18,866 nt of DNA from an uncultured Lachnospiraceae bacterium (GTDB lineage: Bacteria > Bacillota_A > Clostridia > Lachnospirales > Lachnospiraceae): assembly GCA_910585355.1 (NCBI GenBank), contig CAJUDN010000051.1:3924-22789 (forward strand). The letters are read 5' to 3'. The notes under the pieces are model-generated. The model made no database searches. It was not told the origin of the DNA and worked only from the letters and a program-made list of their open reading frames with translations. Below, piece by piece: positions 7,431 through 15,257 of this stretch. Position numbers and translations under genes: made by a program. How positions within the stretch are numbered: the stretch's first letter is position 1; every line of letters begins with the position of its first letter.

Positions 7431-8909
7431 CTAAAATCTCATTTTTTTTGCCATCTCCACAAATTCCCGGTTGGTTTTGGTCCTTGTAAACAAATCCAGC
7501 ACCTTTTCCACGGATTCATCCGCCTTCATGGAGTTTGTGGCCTTTCTCACGGATTCCACAGCCTCGGCTTCTTCAGAAGTCAGCAGAAGGTCGTCACGGC
7601 GGGTGCCGGATTTAAGAATATCAATGGCCGGGAAAATACGTTTCTCAGACAGCTTACGGTCAAGCACCAGCTCCATGTTTCCGGTTCCCTTGAATTCCTC
7701 ATAGATCACATCATCCATGCGGCTGCCCGTATCCACCAGCGCCGTTGCGAGAATCGTAAGGCTTCCCCCTTCTCTCATGTTCCTGGCCGCGCCAAAGAAC
7801 CGTTTCGGCATATGAAGAGCCGCCGGGTCAAGGCCGCCGGACAGGGTACGTCCACTTGGCGGCACCACCAGATTATAGGCTCTGGCCAGGCGCGTCATAC
7901 TATCCAGAAGAATCATCACATCGCGTCCATGTTCCACCAGGCGCTTTGCCCGCTCAATCACCATTTCCGACACGCGCTTATGGCGTTCCGGCAGCTCGTC
8001 AAAGGTGGAGTAAATCACTTCCACATTTGGCCCAACAACAGATTCCTTAATGTCGGTCACTTCCTCGGGGCGCTCGTCAATCAGAAGAATAATCAGGTGC
8101 ATATTGGGGTAGTTTGTGGTAACTGCCTTTGCCACCTGCTTTAAAAGCGTGGTCTTGCCTGCCTTAGGCGGAGATACGATCATGCCTCTCTGTCCCTTGC
8201 CGATGGGCGCCAGAAGATCCATCACGCGCATAGCCGTAGTATTTCTTCCTCCGCGTACTTCAAGGTTTAATCTTTTATTTGGGAAAATTGGGGTTAAATC
8301 TTCAAAATTAGGACGTTTCTCAACCACATGGGTGGGATACCCATTGATGGTCGTCACATAAAGAAGGGCTGCAAATTTCTCAGTTGCCGTTTTTACCCGG
8401 CGGCTTCCACGAATGATATCTCCGGTTTTCATATTGAACCGTCGAATCTGAGACGGGGCCACATAGACGTCGTTTTCTCCCGGAAGAAAATTTTCACACC
8501 GTATAAATCCAAATCCATCCGGCATAACCTCCAGAATGCCATTGGCTTCAATCCCGCTGTCCAGATCCTGCAAATCATTTCTGGGGTCGCCTGTCGGAGA
8601 CGGGGAACTATTCTGAACCGGTATACTTCCTCTTTCCTGCCGGTCTGTCTGTTCGGACCGCTCCGCTCTTTCCTTACGATCGCCTTTCTCCGCCCTTGCC
8701 AGTCTGCCTGTCGGTTCTGCTTTCTCAGTTTTTTCTGCTTCCGCGACATTTTCCACTTTTTCCGCTTCCGCCGCATTTTCTCTCTCTGCCACCTCACAGA
8801 GCCTGTCCACCAGCTCAGACTTTCTCAATCCGCTGACATTTTTGATTCCCTGCCCCCTGGCCAGCTCCCTCAGCTGTGTAAGAGGTAACGTTTCTAATTT
8901 TTCACGCAT
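7431..8909 (-). CDS. rho: Transcription termination factor Rho
   Basis: Rho is a hexameric RNA-dependent ATPase that releases RNA polymerase from untranslated transcripts. The 492 residues comprise an N-terminal Rho_N/SAP-like helical domain (about 5-42), a low-complexity insert rich in Glu, Arg and Lys (about 43-118), a cold-shock RNA-binding domain (about 120-190, RNP-like DGFGFIR at 131-137) and the RecA-like motor. Walker A is SPPKAGKT (246-253), the LLIDER stretch is at 275-280, Walker B is VMILLDS (331-337), and the Q-loop is SGGLDPAALHMPKR (357-370). The bicyclomycin-binding surroundings look intact. E. coli Rho has 419 residues; the extra length is mainly the insert. AAGGAG lies 7 nt before the ATG. 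It starts 17 nt after rarA. Confidence 0.97.
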   Translation of the reverse strand: MREKLETLPLTQLRELARGQGIKNVSGLRKSELVDRLCEVAERENAAEAEKVENVAEAEKTEKAEPTGRLARAEKGDRKERAERSEQTDRQERGSIPVQNSSPSPTGDPRNDLQDLDSGIEANGILEVMPDGFGFIRCENFLPGENDVYVAPSQIRRFNMKTGDIIRGSRRVKTATEKFAALLYVTTINGYPTHVVEKRPNFEDLTPIFPNKRLNLEVRGGRNTTAMRVMDLLAPIGKGQRGMIVSPPKAGKTTLLKQVAKAVTTNYPNMHLIILLIDERPEEVTDIKESVVGPNVEVIYSTFDELPERHKRVSEMVIERAKRLVEHGRDVMILLDSMTRLARAYNLVVPPSGRTLSGGLDPAALHMPKRFFGAARNMREGGSLTILATALVDTGSRMDDVIYEEFKGTGNMELVLDRKLSEKRIFPAIDILKSGTRRDDLLLTSEEAEAVESVRKATNSMKADESVEKVLDLFTRTKTNREFVEMAKKMRF

Positions 8910-8926
8910 ATCGTCTCTCCTTAATT

Positions 8927-10261
8927 TTATTTTTCTTTTTCTGCTTCCCGTTCAAGCCGCTCCATATGAGCCCGGATCTGCTTTTCGTAACCGTTTTCTG
9001 TTGGAAAATAGAACCGCTCGCCCTCCATCCCGTCAGGAAGATACTGCTGTTTTACATAATGGTTGGGATAATCATGGGCATACTTATATCCCAGTCCATG
9101 CCCCAGCTTTTCCGCCCCCTTATAATGTTTGTCCTGAAGGTGGACCGGCACCGGCGGCGTTTTTCTTGCTTTTACGGCTTCCATTGCCTTAAAGATCCCC
9201 ATGCAGGCCGCATTGCTTTTGGGAGCCGCAGCCACATAGGCGACAGCCTCCGCCAGGGGAATCTGTCCCTCCGGAAGGCCAATCCGCTCCACTGCCTGGG
9301 CGGCGCTCACCGCCACCGTCAGCGCATTGGGGTCCGCGCATCCCACGTCTTCCGCGGCGCATATGATAATTCTTCTGGCAATGAACTTCACATCCTCCCC
9401 GGCATAGAGCATTCTGGCCAGATAATAAAGAGCCGCGTCCGGATCAGAGCCTCTCATGCTTTTTATAAATGCGGACACTGTGTCATAATGGTTATCCCCG
9501 TCCCTGTCGTAGCTGATTGCCCGTTTCTGGATGCATTCCGCCGCCTGGGCAATCGTAATGTGAATTTTTCCGTCTTCGCCCTTTTCTGTAGTGAGAATCC
9601 CAAGCTCCACGGCATTTAAAGCAGCGCGGGCATCTCCGTTAGCCACATCAGCCAGAAATTCCGCCGCGTCATCTGTAATTTCCGCATGGTAAGTTCCCAT
9701 TCCCCGCGTCTCATCATAGACGGCCCGAAAGATCAGTTCTTTAATATCCTGTTTTTCCAGGGGCTTTAACTCGAAAATCCGTGAACGTGAAAGAAGCGCA
9801 TTGTTGACTTCAAAATATGGATTCTCCGTGGTCGCTCCAATGAGCGTCACGGTTCCGTCCTCCACGAACGGGAGGAGATAGTCCTGTTGACTCTTATTAA
9901 ATCTATGAATTTCATCCACAAACAAGATGGTTTTCTGTCCGTACATTCCAAGGGCATCTTTGGCATTCTTTACGATTTCCTCCATGTCCTTTTTCCCGGC
10001 CACCGTCGCATTAATCTGTTCAAATCTGGCGCTGGTGGTATTGGCAATGACTTTGGCCAGAGTGGTTTTTCCGGTTCCCGGAGGGCCGTAGAAGATCACT
10101 GAACCCAGTTTGTCGGCCTTGATGGCCCGGTATAACAGCTTATCTTTTCCGATAATATGTTTCTGTCCTGCCACCTCATCCAGCGTCCGCGGGCGCATAC
10201 GTGAAGCCAGCGGCGATTCTTTCTCCATCGTACTGGTACGCATGTAATCAAATAAATCCAT
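8927..10261 (-). CDS. rarA: Replication-associated recombination protein A (RarA/MgsA)
   Basis: RarA is a clamp-loader-like AAA+ ATPase that acts at stalled replication forks. The 444 residues carry Walker A GPPGTGKT (59-66), Walker B ILFVDEIH (112-119), sensor 1 GATTEN (142-147), a candidate arginine finger in SRSR (158-161) and the C-terminal tetramerisation domain of the family (from about residue 250, including DPDAALYYLARML). Length is typical. AGAGGA lies 5 nt before the ATG, and the start is only 9 nt after the stop of the polysaccharide deacetylase gene, so the two are probably cotranscribed, followed by rho. Confidence 0.95.
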   Translation of the reverse strand: MDLFDYMRTSTMEKESPLASRMRPRTLDEVAGQKHIIGKDKLLYRAIKADKLGSVIFYGPPGTGKTTLAKVIANTTSARFEQINATVAGKKDMEEIVKNAKDALGMYGQKTILFVDEIHRFNKSQQDYLLPFVEDGTVTLIGATTENPYFEVNNALLSRSRIFELKPLEKQDIKELIFRAVYDETRGMGTYHAEITDDAAEFLADVANGDARAALNAVELGILTTEKGEDGKIHITIAQAAECIQKRAISYDRDGDNHYDTVSAFIKSMRGSDPDAALYYLARMLYAGEDVKFIARRIIICAAEDVGCADPNALTVAVSAAQAVERIGLPEGQIPLAEAVAYVAAAPKSNAACMGIFKAMEAVKARKTPPVPVHLQDKHYKGAEKLGHGLGYKYAHDYPNHYVKQQYLPDGMEGERFYFPTENGYEKQIRAHMERLEREAEKEK

Positions 10262-10270
10262 GTTATTCCT

Positions 10271-10987
10271 CTAATCAATCGTTAATTCATCCACTGTAAC
10301 AAAAGTATAACCGTTTGCCAGCAAGTTGTCAATTATTTGAAGCGCAGCTTCCACAGAAGTTTGAAATTCATCGTGCATCAAAATGATATCGCCGTTTTTC
10401 GTATCTTTCATCACCTTGTTTACGATCCCGGCGGTATTCTTGAGCTTCCAGTCAATGGAATCCACATTCCAGAACACCGGTTCCATGGATACCTTATCTC
10501 CCAGAGCCTCATTCCAGCTTCCAAAAGGCGGACGGACATACTCCGGAGTTTTTCCTGTCACCGCCTCAATCATACTTTTTGTCTGCTCCAGCTGATTGTT
10601 GGCCTCCTCCGGTTTCTCCCGGGTCAGATCCGTATGGTGCAGGCAGTGGACTCCCACCAGGTGCCCCTCCTCGTCCATACGCTTTACAAGCTCTTCATTT
10701 CCCTCAATGCACTCGCCAATCAGAAAGAACGACGCTTTCACTCCCCGCTCCTTCAGACCGTCCAGAAGAATCTCCGTGTATTTTTCGCTGGGTCCATCGT
10801 CAAAGGTTAAGGCCACTACCCTGGGTTCTCCCCGAACCTCTTCAGCCGAAGCCTCGCGAATATGGCTCCCCGTTTCACGAACATGACCTCCTGTCCTGCC
10901 GTACAAAACAAAAATCAGTCCCACCGCAAGAAATAAATCGGCCGCCAGCAAAAGAAAAGCCGCCCAAAGCTGCTTCCTAAATTCCAT
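10271..10987 (-). CDS. Membrane-anchored polysaccharide deacetylase (NodB domain)
   Basis: The 238-residue enzyme has a short N-terminal anchor helix (about residues 7-29) and an extracellular NodB homology domain (PF01522) that removes N-acetyl groups from a polymer such as peptidoglycan. The catalytic motifs are present: TFDDGPS (61-67) with the metal-binding Asp64, the H-x-x-x-H pair His114 and His118 (with Cys115 where Ser/Thr is usual), RPPFGSW (152-158), DSIDW (176-180) and LMH (203-205). The substrate is not defined by sequence; peptidoglycan GlcNAc or MurNAc is the likely one. It is the first gene of a tight minus-strand series (rarA, rho). The ribosome site before the ATG is weak (GGAC/GGATT), and I see no convincing promoter upstream. 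Confidence 0.92.
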   Translation of the reverse strand: MEFRKQLWAAFLLLAADLFLAVGLIFVLYGRTGGHVRETGSHIREASAEEVRGEPRVVALTFDDGPSEKYTEILLDGLKERGVKASFFLIGECIEGNEELVKRMDEEGHLVGVHCLHHTDLTREKPEEANNQLEQTKSMIEAVTGKTPEYVRPPFGSWNEALGDKVSMEPVFWNVDSIDWKLKNTAGIVNKVMKDTKNGDIILMHDEFQTSVEAALQIIDNLLANGYTFVTVDELTID

Positions 10988-11252
10988 GTTTCAATCCGTC
11001 CTGGCTGTATCTCGTTCATATTTATCATATGAAGAAACAGAACTTTACATGCCAGCGAAAAGAACCTCCGTGTATTCCCAATCCATCGGGAAAAATCCGG
11101 CCGGCTAAGAAAGTAAAGGCGTTGAATTATCTGGAAGAGGCGCGAAACAGATGAAGCCAGTAAACAAAATGCCCTGTTGGCTGTCGGAAAAATCCGGCCG
11201 GCAGGGCATTTTGTTATTTCATAGGGAAGACCTTGTTATGTTAACATGTAAA
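10988..11252. other. Intergenic region with a 17-bp direct repeat
   Basis: This 265-bp gap between the deacetylase and YfcC genes holds the bidirectional terminator at 11163-11215. A 17-bp direct repeat (GGAAAAATCCGGCCGGC at 11089-11105 and 11186-11202) has its second copy in the loop of that terminator. I see no gene and no clear promoter. Confidence 0.55.
11163..11215 (-). terminator. Strong bidirectional terminator after the YfcC gene
   Basis: AACAAAATGCCCTG (11163-11176) and CAGGGCATTTTGTT (11202-11215) form a perfect 14-bp stem that ends in a T-run on either strand. It should end the minus-strand iadA-yfcC transcript about 40 nt after the stop codon. Confidence 0.85.
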
Positions 11253-12767
11253 TTATGAGAGGCCAACTAAAACGCCAAGAATAACTGTGGCGGAAGCCAG
11301 CACAAAGAGCACTGCCTGGAACTTAATCTGGAATTTCGCCCATTTGCCCCAGTCTAACCTGGCGGCAGCCAAAGCTCCAAGGAGGCAGCCTGAAGTAGGA
11401 ACAATGAAGTTTGTAAAAGCGTCGCCAAGCTGGAAAGCCACAACCGCAACCTGCCTTTCCACACCCACAAGGTCTGCCAAAGGCGCCATAACCGGCATGG
11501 TAAGGGCGGCCTGACCGGAACCGGATACCACGAAGAAGTTGAATACGGACTGGAAGATATACATAAACCAGGCGGAAATCACCGGCGGGAAGTTCTGCAT
11601 TCCCTCGCTGATACTGTGGAGAATGGTATTCAGCACCGTGCCGTCCGTGGCGCTGGTACCGCCCAGAATAATGATGATGCCCTGCGCCATACCAACGCAC
11701 ATGGCTGCCCCCAGAAGATCGGCGGCACCTCTGTCAAAGGATGTGGCAATGTCATTGAGCTTCATATCATTTAAATGGAAAATCACACCGATGATACCGG
11801 ATACCAGACCCATTACAAAAAACTGGGAAGCGATTTCCGGAATATAATACCCCTCACTGACAACGCCCCAGATGGTCCATACCATACATGCGGCGACCGT
11901 TAAAAGAACAAGCTTATGCCCCAGCGTGAAGGGCGGCATTTCCTGCCCCTTTCTGGCGAATTCGGAACGGTATCCTTCGTCAGACTCATAAGCAACGGAG
12001 AGTTTGGGATTTTTTTTGATCTTCATGGCATAACGCATGGTAAAAACAATCGCTACGGTTGTGAAGAAAATCCACATGGGAATACGGAACCAGGCGCCGG
12101 ACATAACCGGAATTCCGGCCACTCCCTGTGCCACAGCGAGTCCGAAGGGGTTTTGCCAGGAGGAACCGAAACCAATCTGGGTTGCCACATAGGAGCACAT
12201 GATTCCCACCACAGCGTCGTATCCCATGGCGATAAACATGGGAACCAGAATCATGACAAAGGGAATGGCTTCCTCACCCATCCCGAATACGGCTCCGCCC
12301 AGAGAGAACAATACCATAAGAATAGGAATCAGGAGAATTTCCTTTCCGTTTGTCAGGGCAATGACCCGCATGATTCCGCTTTCCACGGCTCCTGTCCTTA
12401 AGACGATGCCAAAGGCGCCGCCCACCACCAGAATAAAGGCAATAATGCCTACAGCCGTCCCTGACTTATCTCCGACGGTCATGCCTTCAAACACATAGTT
12501 TAAAATGCCCTGGCCGCCGAAATCTTCCGTTCCAAATAACGGCGCAATCTTCGTTACCTTATTTCCGTTTTCATCCAGCACATACTGAAAGCTGTCCGGG
12601 TCCAGAACGGTTCTTGTCTTTTCTGCACCGTTCTGCATATAAGTGATTTCCTTGGTCTCATATTTTCCCAGCGGGATAAATACCGTCAAAAAGGCCGCAA
12701 ACAGGATAACGCCAAAAATAATGATGTAAGTATGCGGCATCTGGAATGTTCTTTTCTTTTTTTCCAT
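11253..12767 (-). CDS. YfcC family carrier (DcuC/ArcD-like, PF03606)
   Basis: The 504-residue integral membrane protein has the features of the YfcC/DcuC group. A basic N-terminus (KKKRTFQMPHTYIIIF) leads into a first helix, followed by an external loop rich in charged residues (about 38-80), and then about ten more helices with conserved Gly-rich stretches such as SLGGAVFGMGEEAIPF and a C-terminal SGSGQAALTMP. Members have been linked to C4-dicarboxylates, basic amino acids or short peptides; the substrate of this one is unknown. I chose the ATG at 12767 because AGAGG lies 7 nt before it; an upstream in-frame start at 12794 would overlap iadA. The gene follows iadA by 16 nt, so it may import a peptide or export or exchange an amino acid produced by IadA. 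Confidence 0.88.
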   Translation of the reverse strand: MEKKKRTFQMPHTYIIIFGVILFAAFLTVFIPLGKYETKEITYMQNGAEKTRTVLDPDSFQYVLDENGNKVTKIAPLFGTEDFGGQGILNYVFEGMTVGDKSGTAVGIIAFILVVGGAFGIVLRTGAVESGIMRVIALTNGKEILLIPILMVLFSLGGAVFGMGEEAIPFVMILVPMFIAMGYDAVVGIMCSYVATQIGFGSSWQNPFGLAVAQGVAGIPVMSGAWFRIPMWIFFTTVAIVFTMRYAMKIKKNPKLSVAYESDEGYRSEFARKGQEMPPFTLGHKLVLLTVAACMVWTIWGVVSEGYYIPEIASQFFVMGLVSGIIGVIFHLNDMKLNDIATSFDRGAADLLGAAMCVGMAQGIIIILGGTSATDGTVLNTILHSISEGMQNFPPVISAWFMYIFQSVFNFFVVSGSGQAALTMPVMAPLADLVGVERQVAVVAFQLGDAFTNFIVPTSGCLLGALAAARLDWGKWAKFQIKFQAVLFVLASATVILGVLVGLS

Positions 12768-12783
12768 GTCAGTACCTCTTTTC

Positions 12784-13956
12784 TTATCTCTCAAAGGTTC
12801 CCTTCACCAGAACCTTCTTTTCGGAAATCATGATGGTCCCCTTTGCCATCACGGTATTAATTTCCAGAGTTTTTGCGTCTGAAAGCACCAAATCCGCATC
12901 GGCGCCTTCTTCAACTTTTCCTTTGTTTTCCAGCTTTAAAAGGAACGCCGGATTTTTTGTCACAGGCTTAAGGGCGTCAGTTAGGGGCACGCCATCCACA
13001 AGCACGGCGTCCCGCATTTCCCTGTAAAGAGAAGATACCTTTCCCACGCCCAGTCCCAGAAAAGTTCCGTCCGGAGCAAATACGGGAAGACTTCCCTGAC
13101 CGTCGGAGGAGAATGTCACATGCCCGGCCGAAACGCCGGCATCCAGAGCCATCTTAAGGCCTGTGCTGGCTTTTACCTCATCCGGATCCAAAAAGTTCGG
13201 ATCGGAACTGGTCGTTAAATCGATATAGCCGCCCATGGTCTTTGCATAATCAATACCGTCCGCCATCAGGGCATGGCTGCGGTTGATGTGGGTTGGTAGC
13301 ATGTTAGTTGGAGGAATCTGGGTGTTCTTTAACACATACCGCAAATATTCCAGTTTTTCCTGCCCATCGCCCATGTGAATATTCACAAGCCCTGCCTTTG
13401 CGGACAGAATTCCGCCTACTCTTGTATCTGCGATGATTTTCGCAAACTCTTCCCGGGTGGGCTGTGAAGAACGATGATCTGAAATGGCAATTTCTCCGGT
13501 TCCCACCACCTTCTCCAAAAGGATGATGTCATCCATAATACTCCCGGTCAGCGTCCGTACCGGAACCTGATAGGAGCCCGTGTACACATAGGTGGTAATT
13601 CCCTCTTCTTCCAGTCCTTTCGCCTTTGCCAGAAGACTGGTCATGGTCCTTGTGCAGCCATCGGTGCCAAGACATCCCACAACCGTGGTGACTCCGCCTT
13701 CTGTGATGTCTGTCAGCATAATCTCCGGTGTCCTAGATTTGGCGCCGCCTTCACCGCCACCGCCCAGGATATGGACATGTGCGTCAATAAGTCCCGGCAT
13801 AAGGACCTTGCCTGTTCCGTCAATTTCCTTTACACCATAGGCGCTTTCTGTTGGCAAATGCTCTGCCATCTTTAAGATTCTGGCTCCCCCCACCAGCACA
13901 TCCATGAATCCCAGATCCTCCGGGGCATAAACATGGACGTTTTTGATTAAATACAT
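12784..13956 (-). CDS. iadA: Isoaspartyl (beta-aspartyl) dipeptidase
   Basis: IadA is a binuclear-zinc amidohydrolase that hydrolyses beta-aspartyl dipeptides arising from damaged or isomerised proteins. From the ATG at 13956 (GAGGGGG nine nt upstream) it is 390 residues, the same as the E. coli enzyme. The reading frame runs on to 14031, but that extension is repeat DNA. Conserved residues are visible: His60 and His62 (DAHVH), Glu69, Tyr129 (TGSY), Arg162 (SDHRS), His194 (IHMGD), His223 and Arg226 (PTHINR) and Asp285 (SSDGQG). The position of the carboxylated metal-bridging Lys (E. coli Lys162, seven residues before the conserved Arg) is Glu155 here. It is the first gene of an iadA-yfcC unit. 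Cytoplasmic location is expected. Confidence 0.93.
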   Translation of the reverse strand: MYLIKNVHVYAPEDLGFMDVLVGGARILKMAEHLPTESAYGVKEIDGTGKVLMPGLIDAHVHILGGGGEGGAKSRTPEIMLTDITEGGVTTVVGCLGTDGCTRTMTSLLAKAKGLEEEGITTYVYTGSYQVPVRTLTGSIMDDIILLEKVVGTGEIAISDHRSSQPTREEFAKIIADTRVGGILSAKAGLVNIHMGDGQEKLEYLRYVLKNTQIPPTNMLPTHINRSHALMADGIDYAKTMGGYIDLTTSSDPNFLDPDEVKASTGLKMALDAGVSAGHVTFSSDGQGSLPVFAPDGTFLGLGVGKVSSLYREMRDAVLVDGVPLTDALKPVTKNPAFLLKLENKGKVEEGADADLVLSDAKTLEINTVMAKGTIMISEKKVLVKGTFER

Positions 13957-13987
13957 TTTTCGTTCCCCCTCATTTATTTTTTGCACG

Positions 13988-14222
13988 GGTATCATATCTG
14001 CCGATATGATATTATGTCCGTTTCCGGACATAATGCCTCCGGCCGGTTTCAGTGCACGATTTTCTGCGGTGGACGCAGAAAATAATGCACAGGTATCATA
14101 TCTGCCGATATGATATTATGTCCGTTTCTGGACATAATGCCTCCGGCCGATTTTAGTGCACGATTTTCTGCGGTGGGCGCAGAAAATAATGCACAGGTAT
14201 CATATCTGCCGATATGATACCA
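13988..14222. repeat. Tandem array of a 104-bp three-hairpin unit (2.3 copies)
   Basis: Units start at 13988, 14092 and 14196 (partial). Each unit has three palindromes in series: ATCATATC-tgcc-GATATGAT, then ATTATGTCC...GGACATAAT, then ATTTTCTGCG...CGCAGAAAAT flanked by TGCA. Copies 1 and 2 differ at only a few positions. The array ends in a perfect palindrome, GGTATCATATC...GATATGATACC (14196-14221). It fills most of the 291-bp gap between dus and iadA, so the iadA promoter must lie in or next to it. Short reading frames such as MSGNGHNIISADMIPV arise from the repeat in more than one copy and I do not regard them as genes. Confidence 0.88.
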
Positions 14223-14247
14223 TAACTTTATCTGTATGTCATGTGTT

Positions 14248-15192
14248 TTATGCAAGCAGTTCATCCACAGCTGCCCTATATTCCGCCAGCCGTACAGCCT
14301 TTTTGATTTTCTTTTCTGTTTTAGGCTTATCCGGAAACAGACGTATCATGTAAAACCACAGCTCCTTCATCCGGAACAGTACATTGCGCTCCCCGGACAT
14401 CAATTCGCAATACTGCCTAAGCAGCTCGTCATGAAAATTTTTCAGGCGGGTTTTGTCGAATATTTCGCTGCTTCTTTCCTCTTTAAGGGCCCAGGCCAGC
14501 TCAGGATTCTGAACCAGCCCTCTTCCCAGCATGACAGTTTCCACTGTCGGGAATTTCTCCCGAAACCGCCCGAAATCCCCGTCTGAAAAGATGTCTCCAT
14601 TATAAACCACCGGATTTTTACTATGGGCCAGAGCGCTTCCAAACACTTCAAGATTGGGGGTGTTATTATAAAAGTCTCTTTGGATTCTCGGATGAATAAT
14701 TAACTCTTTTAAGGGATATCGGTTATAAATTTCCATCAGCCCCGTCCATTCTTCCGGCGAATTCTTACCAATTCTGGTTTTAACGGACACCTGAAACTCG
14801 CCGCTCCAAACCCGCCGGTCCTTAAACACCTCGTCCAGAAACCGATCCAGCTCCTGAGGATAACAGAGGAAGCCGGAGCCCTTCTTTTTTGCCGTCACAG
14901 TTCCGGACGGACAGCCCAGATTCAAATTAATTTCCTGATATCCATATTCCCCCAAAACCTCCATGGATTTTAGAAAATCACCGGCGCGGTTCGTTAAAAG
15001 CTGCGGCACCAGCAAAATGTCTGGATTGTTTTCCGGAATCACGTCGCGAAGCTGCTTGATTCCAAGCCCTGTTTCCGGTCCCGGAGATAAAAACGGCGTG
15101 TAATATTTCTCCACGCCGGAATAATATTTATGATGCAGATTCCTGTACGTGTAACTGGTGATGCCCTCCAAAGGGGCAAAATAAAACTCCAC
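14248..15192 (-). CDS. tRNA-dihydrouridine synthase family protein
   Basis: A 314-residue FMN enzyme of the Dus family, which reduces uridine to dihydrouridine in tRNA with NAD(P)H. The TIM-barrel begins immediately (MEFYFAPLEGIT). The proton donor is Cys94 in NLGCPSG (91-97). Lys138 and Arg140 (VKTR), His167 (IIHPR) and the phosphate-binding NGDI (198-201) and GRG (223-225) are present. The C-terminal helical region is present. Start is a GTG at 15192 with GGGAGG nine nt upstream. The target position on tRNA cannot be told; DusB-like or DusC-like members exist. It is preceded by a 350-bp gap full of repeats and followed by the 104-bp tandem array. Confidence 0.92.
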   Translation of the reverse strand: MEFYFAPLEGITSYTYRNLHHKYYSGVEKYYTPFLSPGPETGLGIKQLRDVIPENNPDILLVPQLLTNRAGDFLKSMEVLGEYGYQEINLNLGCPSGTVTAKKKGSGFLCYPQELDRFLDEVFKDRRVWSGEFQVSVKTRIGKNSPEEWTGLMEIYNRYPLKELIIHPRIQRDFYNNTPNLEVFGSALAHSKNPVVYNGDIFSDGDFGRFREKFPTVETVMLGRGLVQNPELAWALKEERSSEIFDKTRLKNFHDELLRQYCELMSGERNVLFRMKELWFYMIRLFPDKPKTEKKIKKAVRLAEYRAAVDELLA

Positions 15193-15257
15193 TGCGGACG
15201 TCCTCCCGTTTCAAACTGTTGACAAACATGCGCGCTTTCATGCACGAAGTGCATTTT

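Noticed and set aside
13957..14031. N-terminal extension of IadA (MSGNGHNIISADMIPV...)
   Set aside because: The extension is translated from the 104-bp tandem repeat. The Met at 13956 has a ribosome site and gives the family length of 390 residues.
14049..14264. Small minus-strand frame containing the same NGHNIISADMIPV string
   Set aside because: It is the same repeat read in frame from the second and third copies; no independent evidence for a gene.
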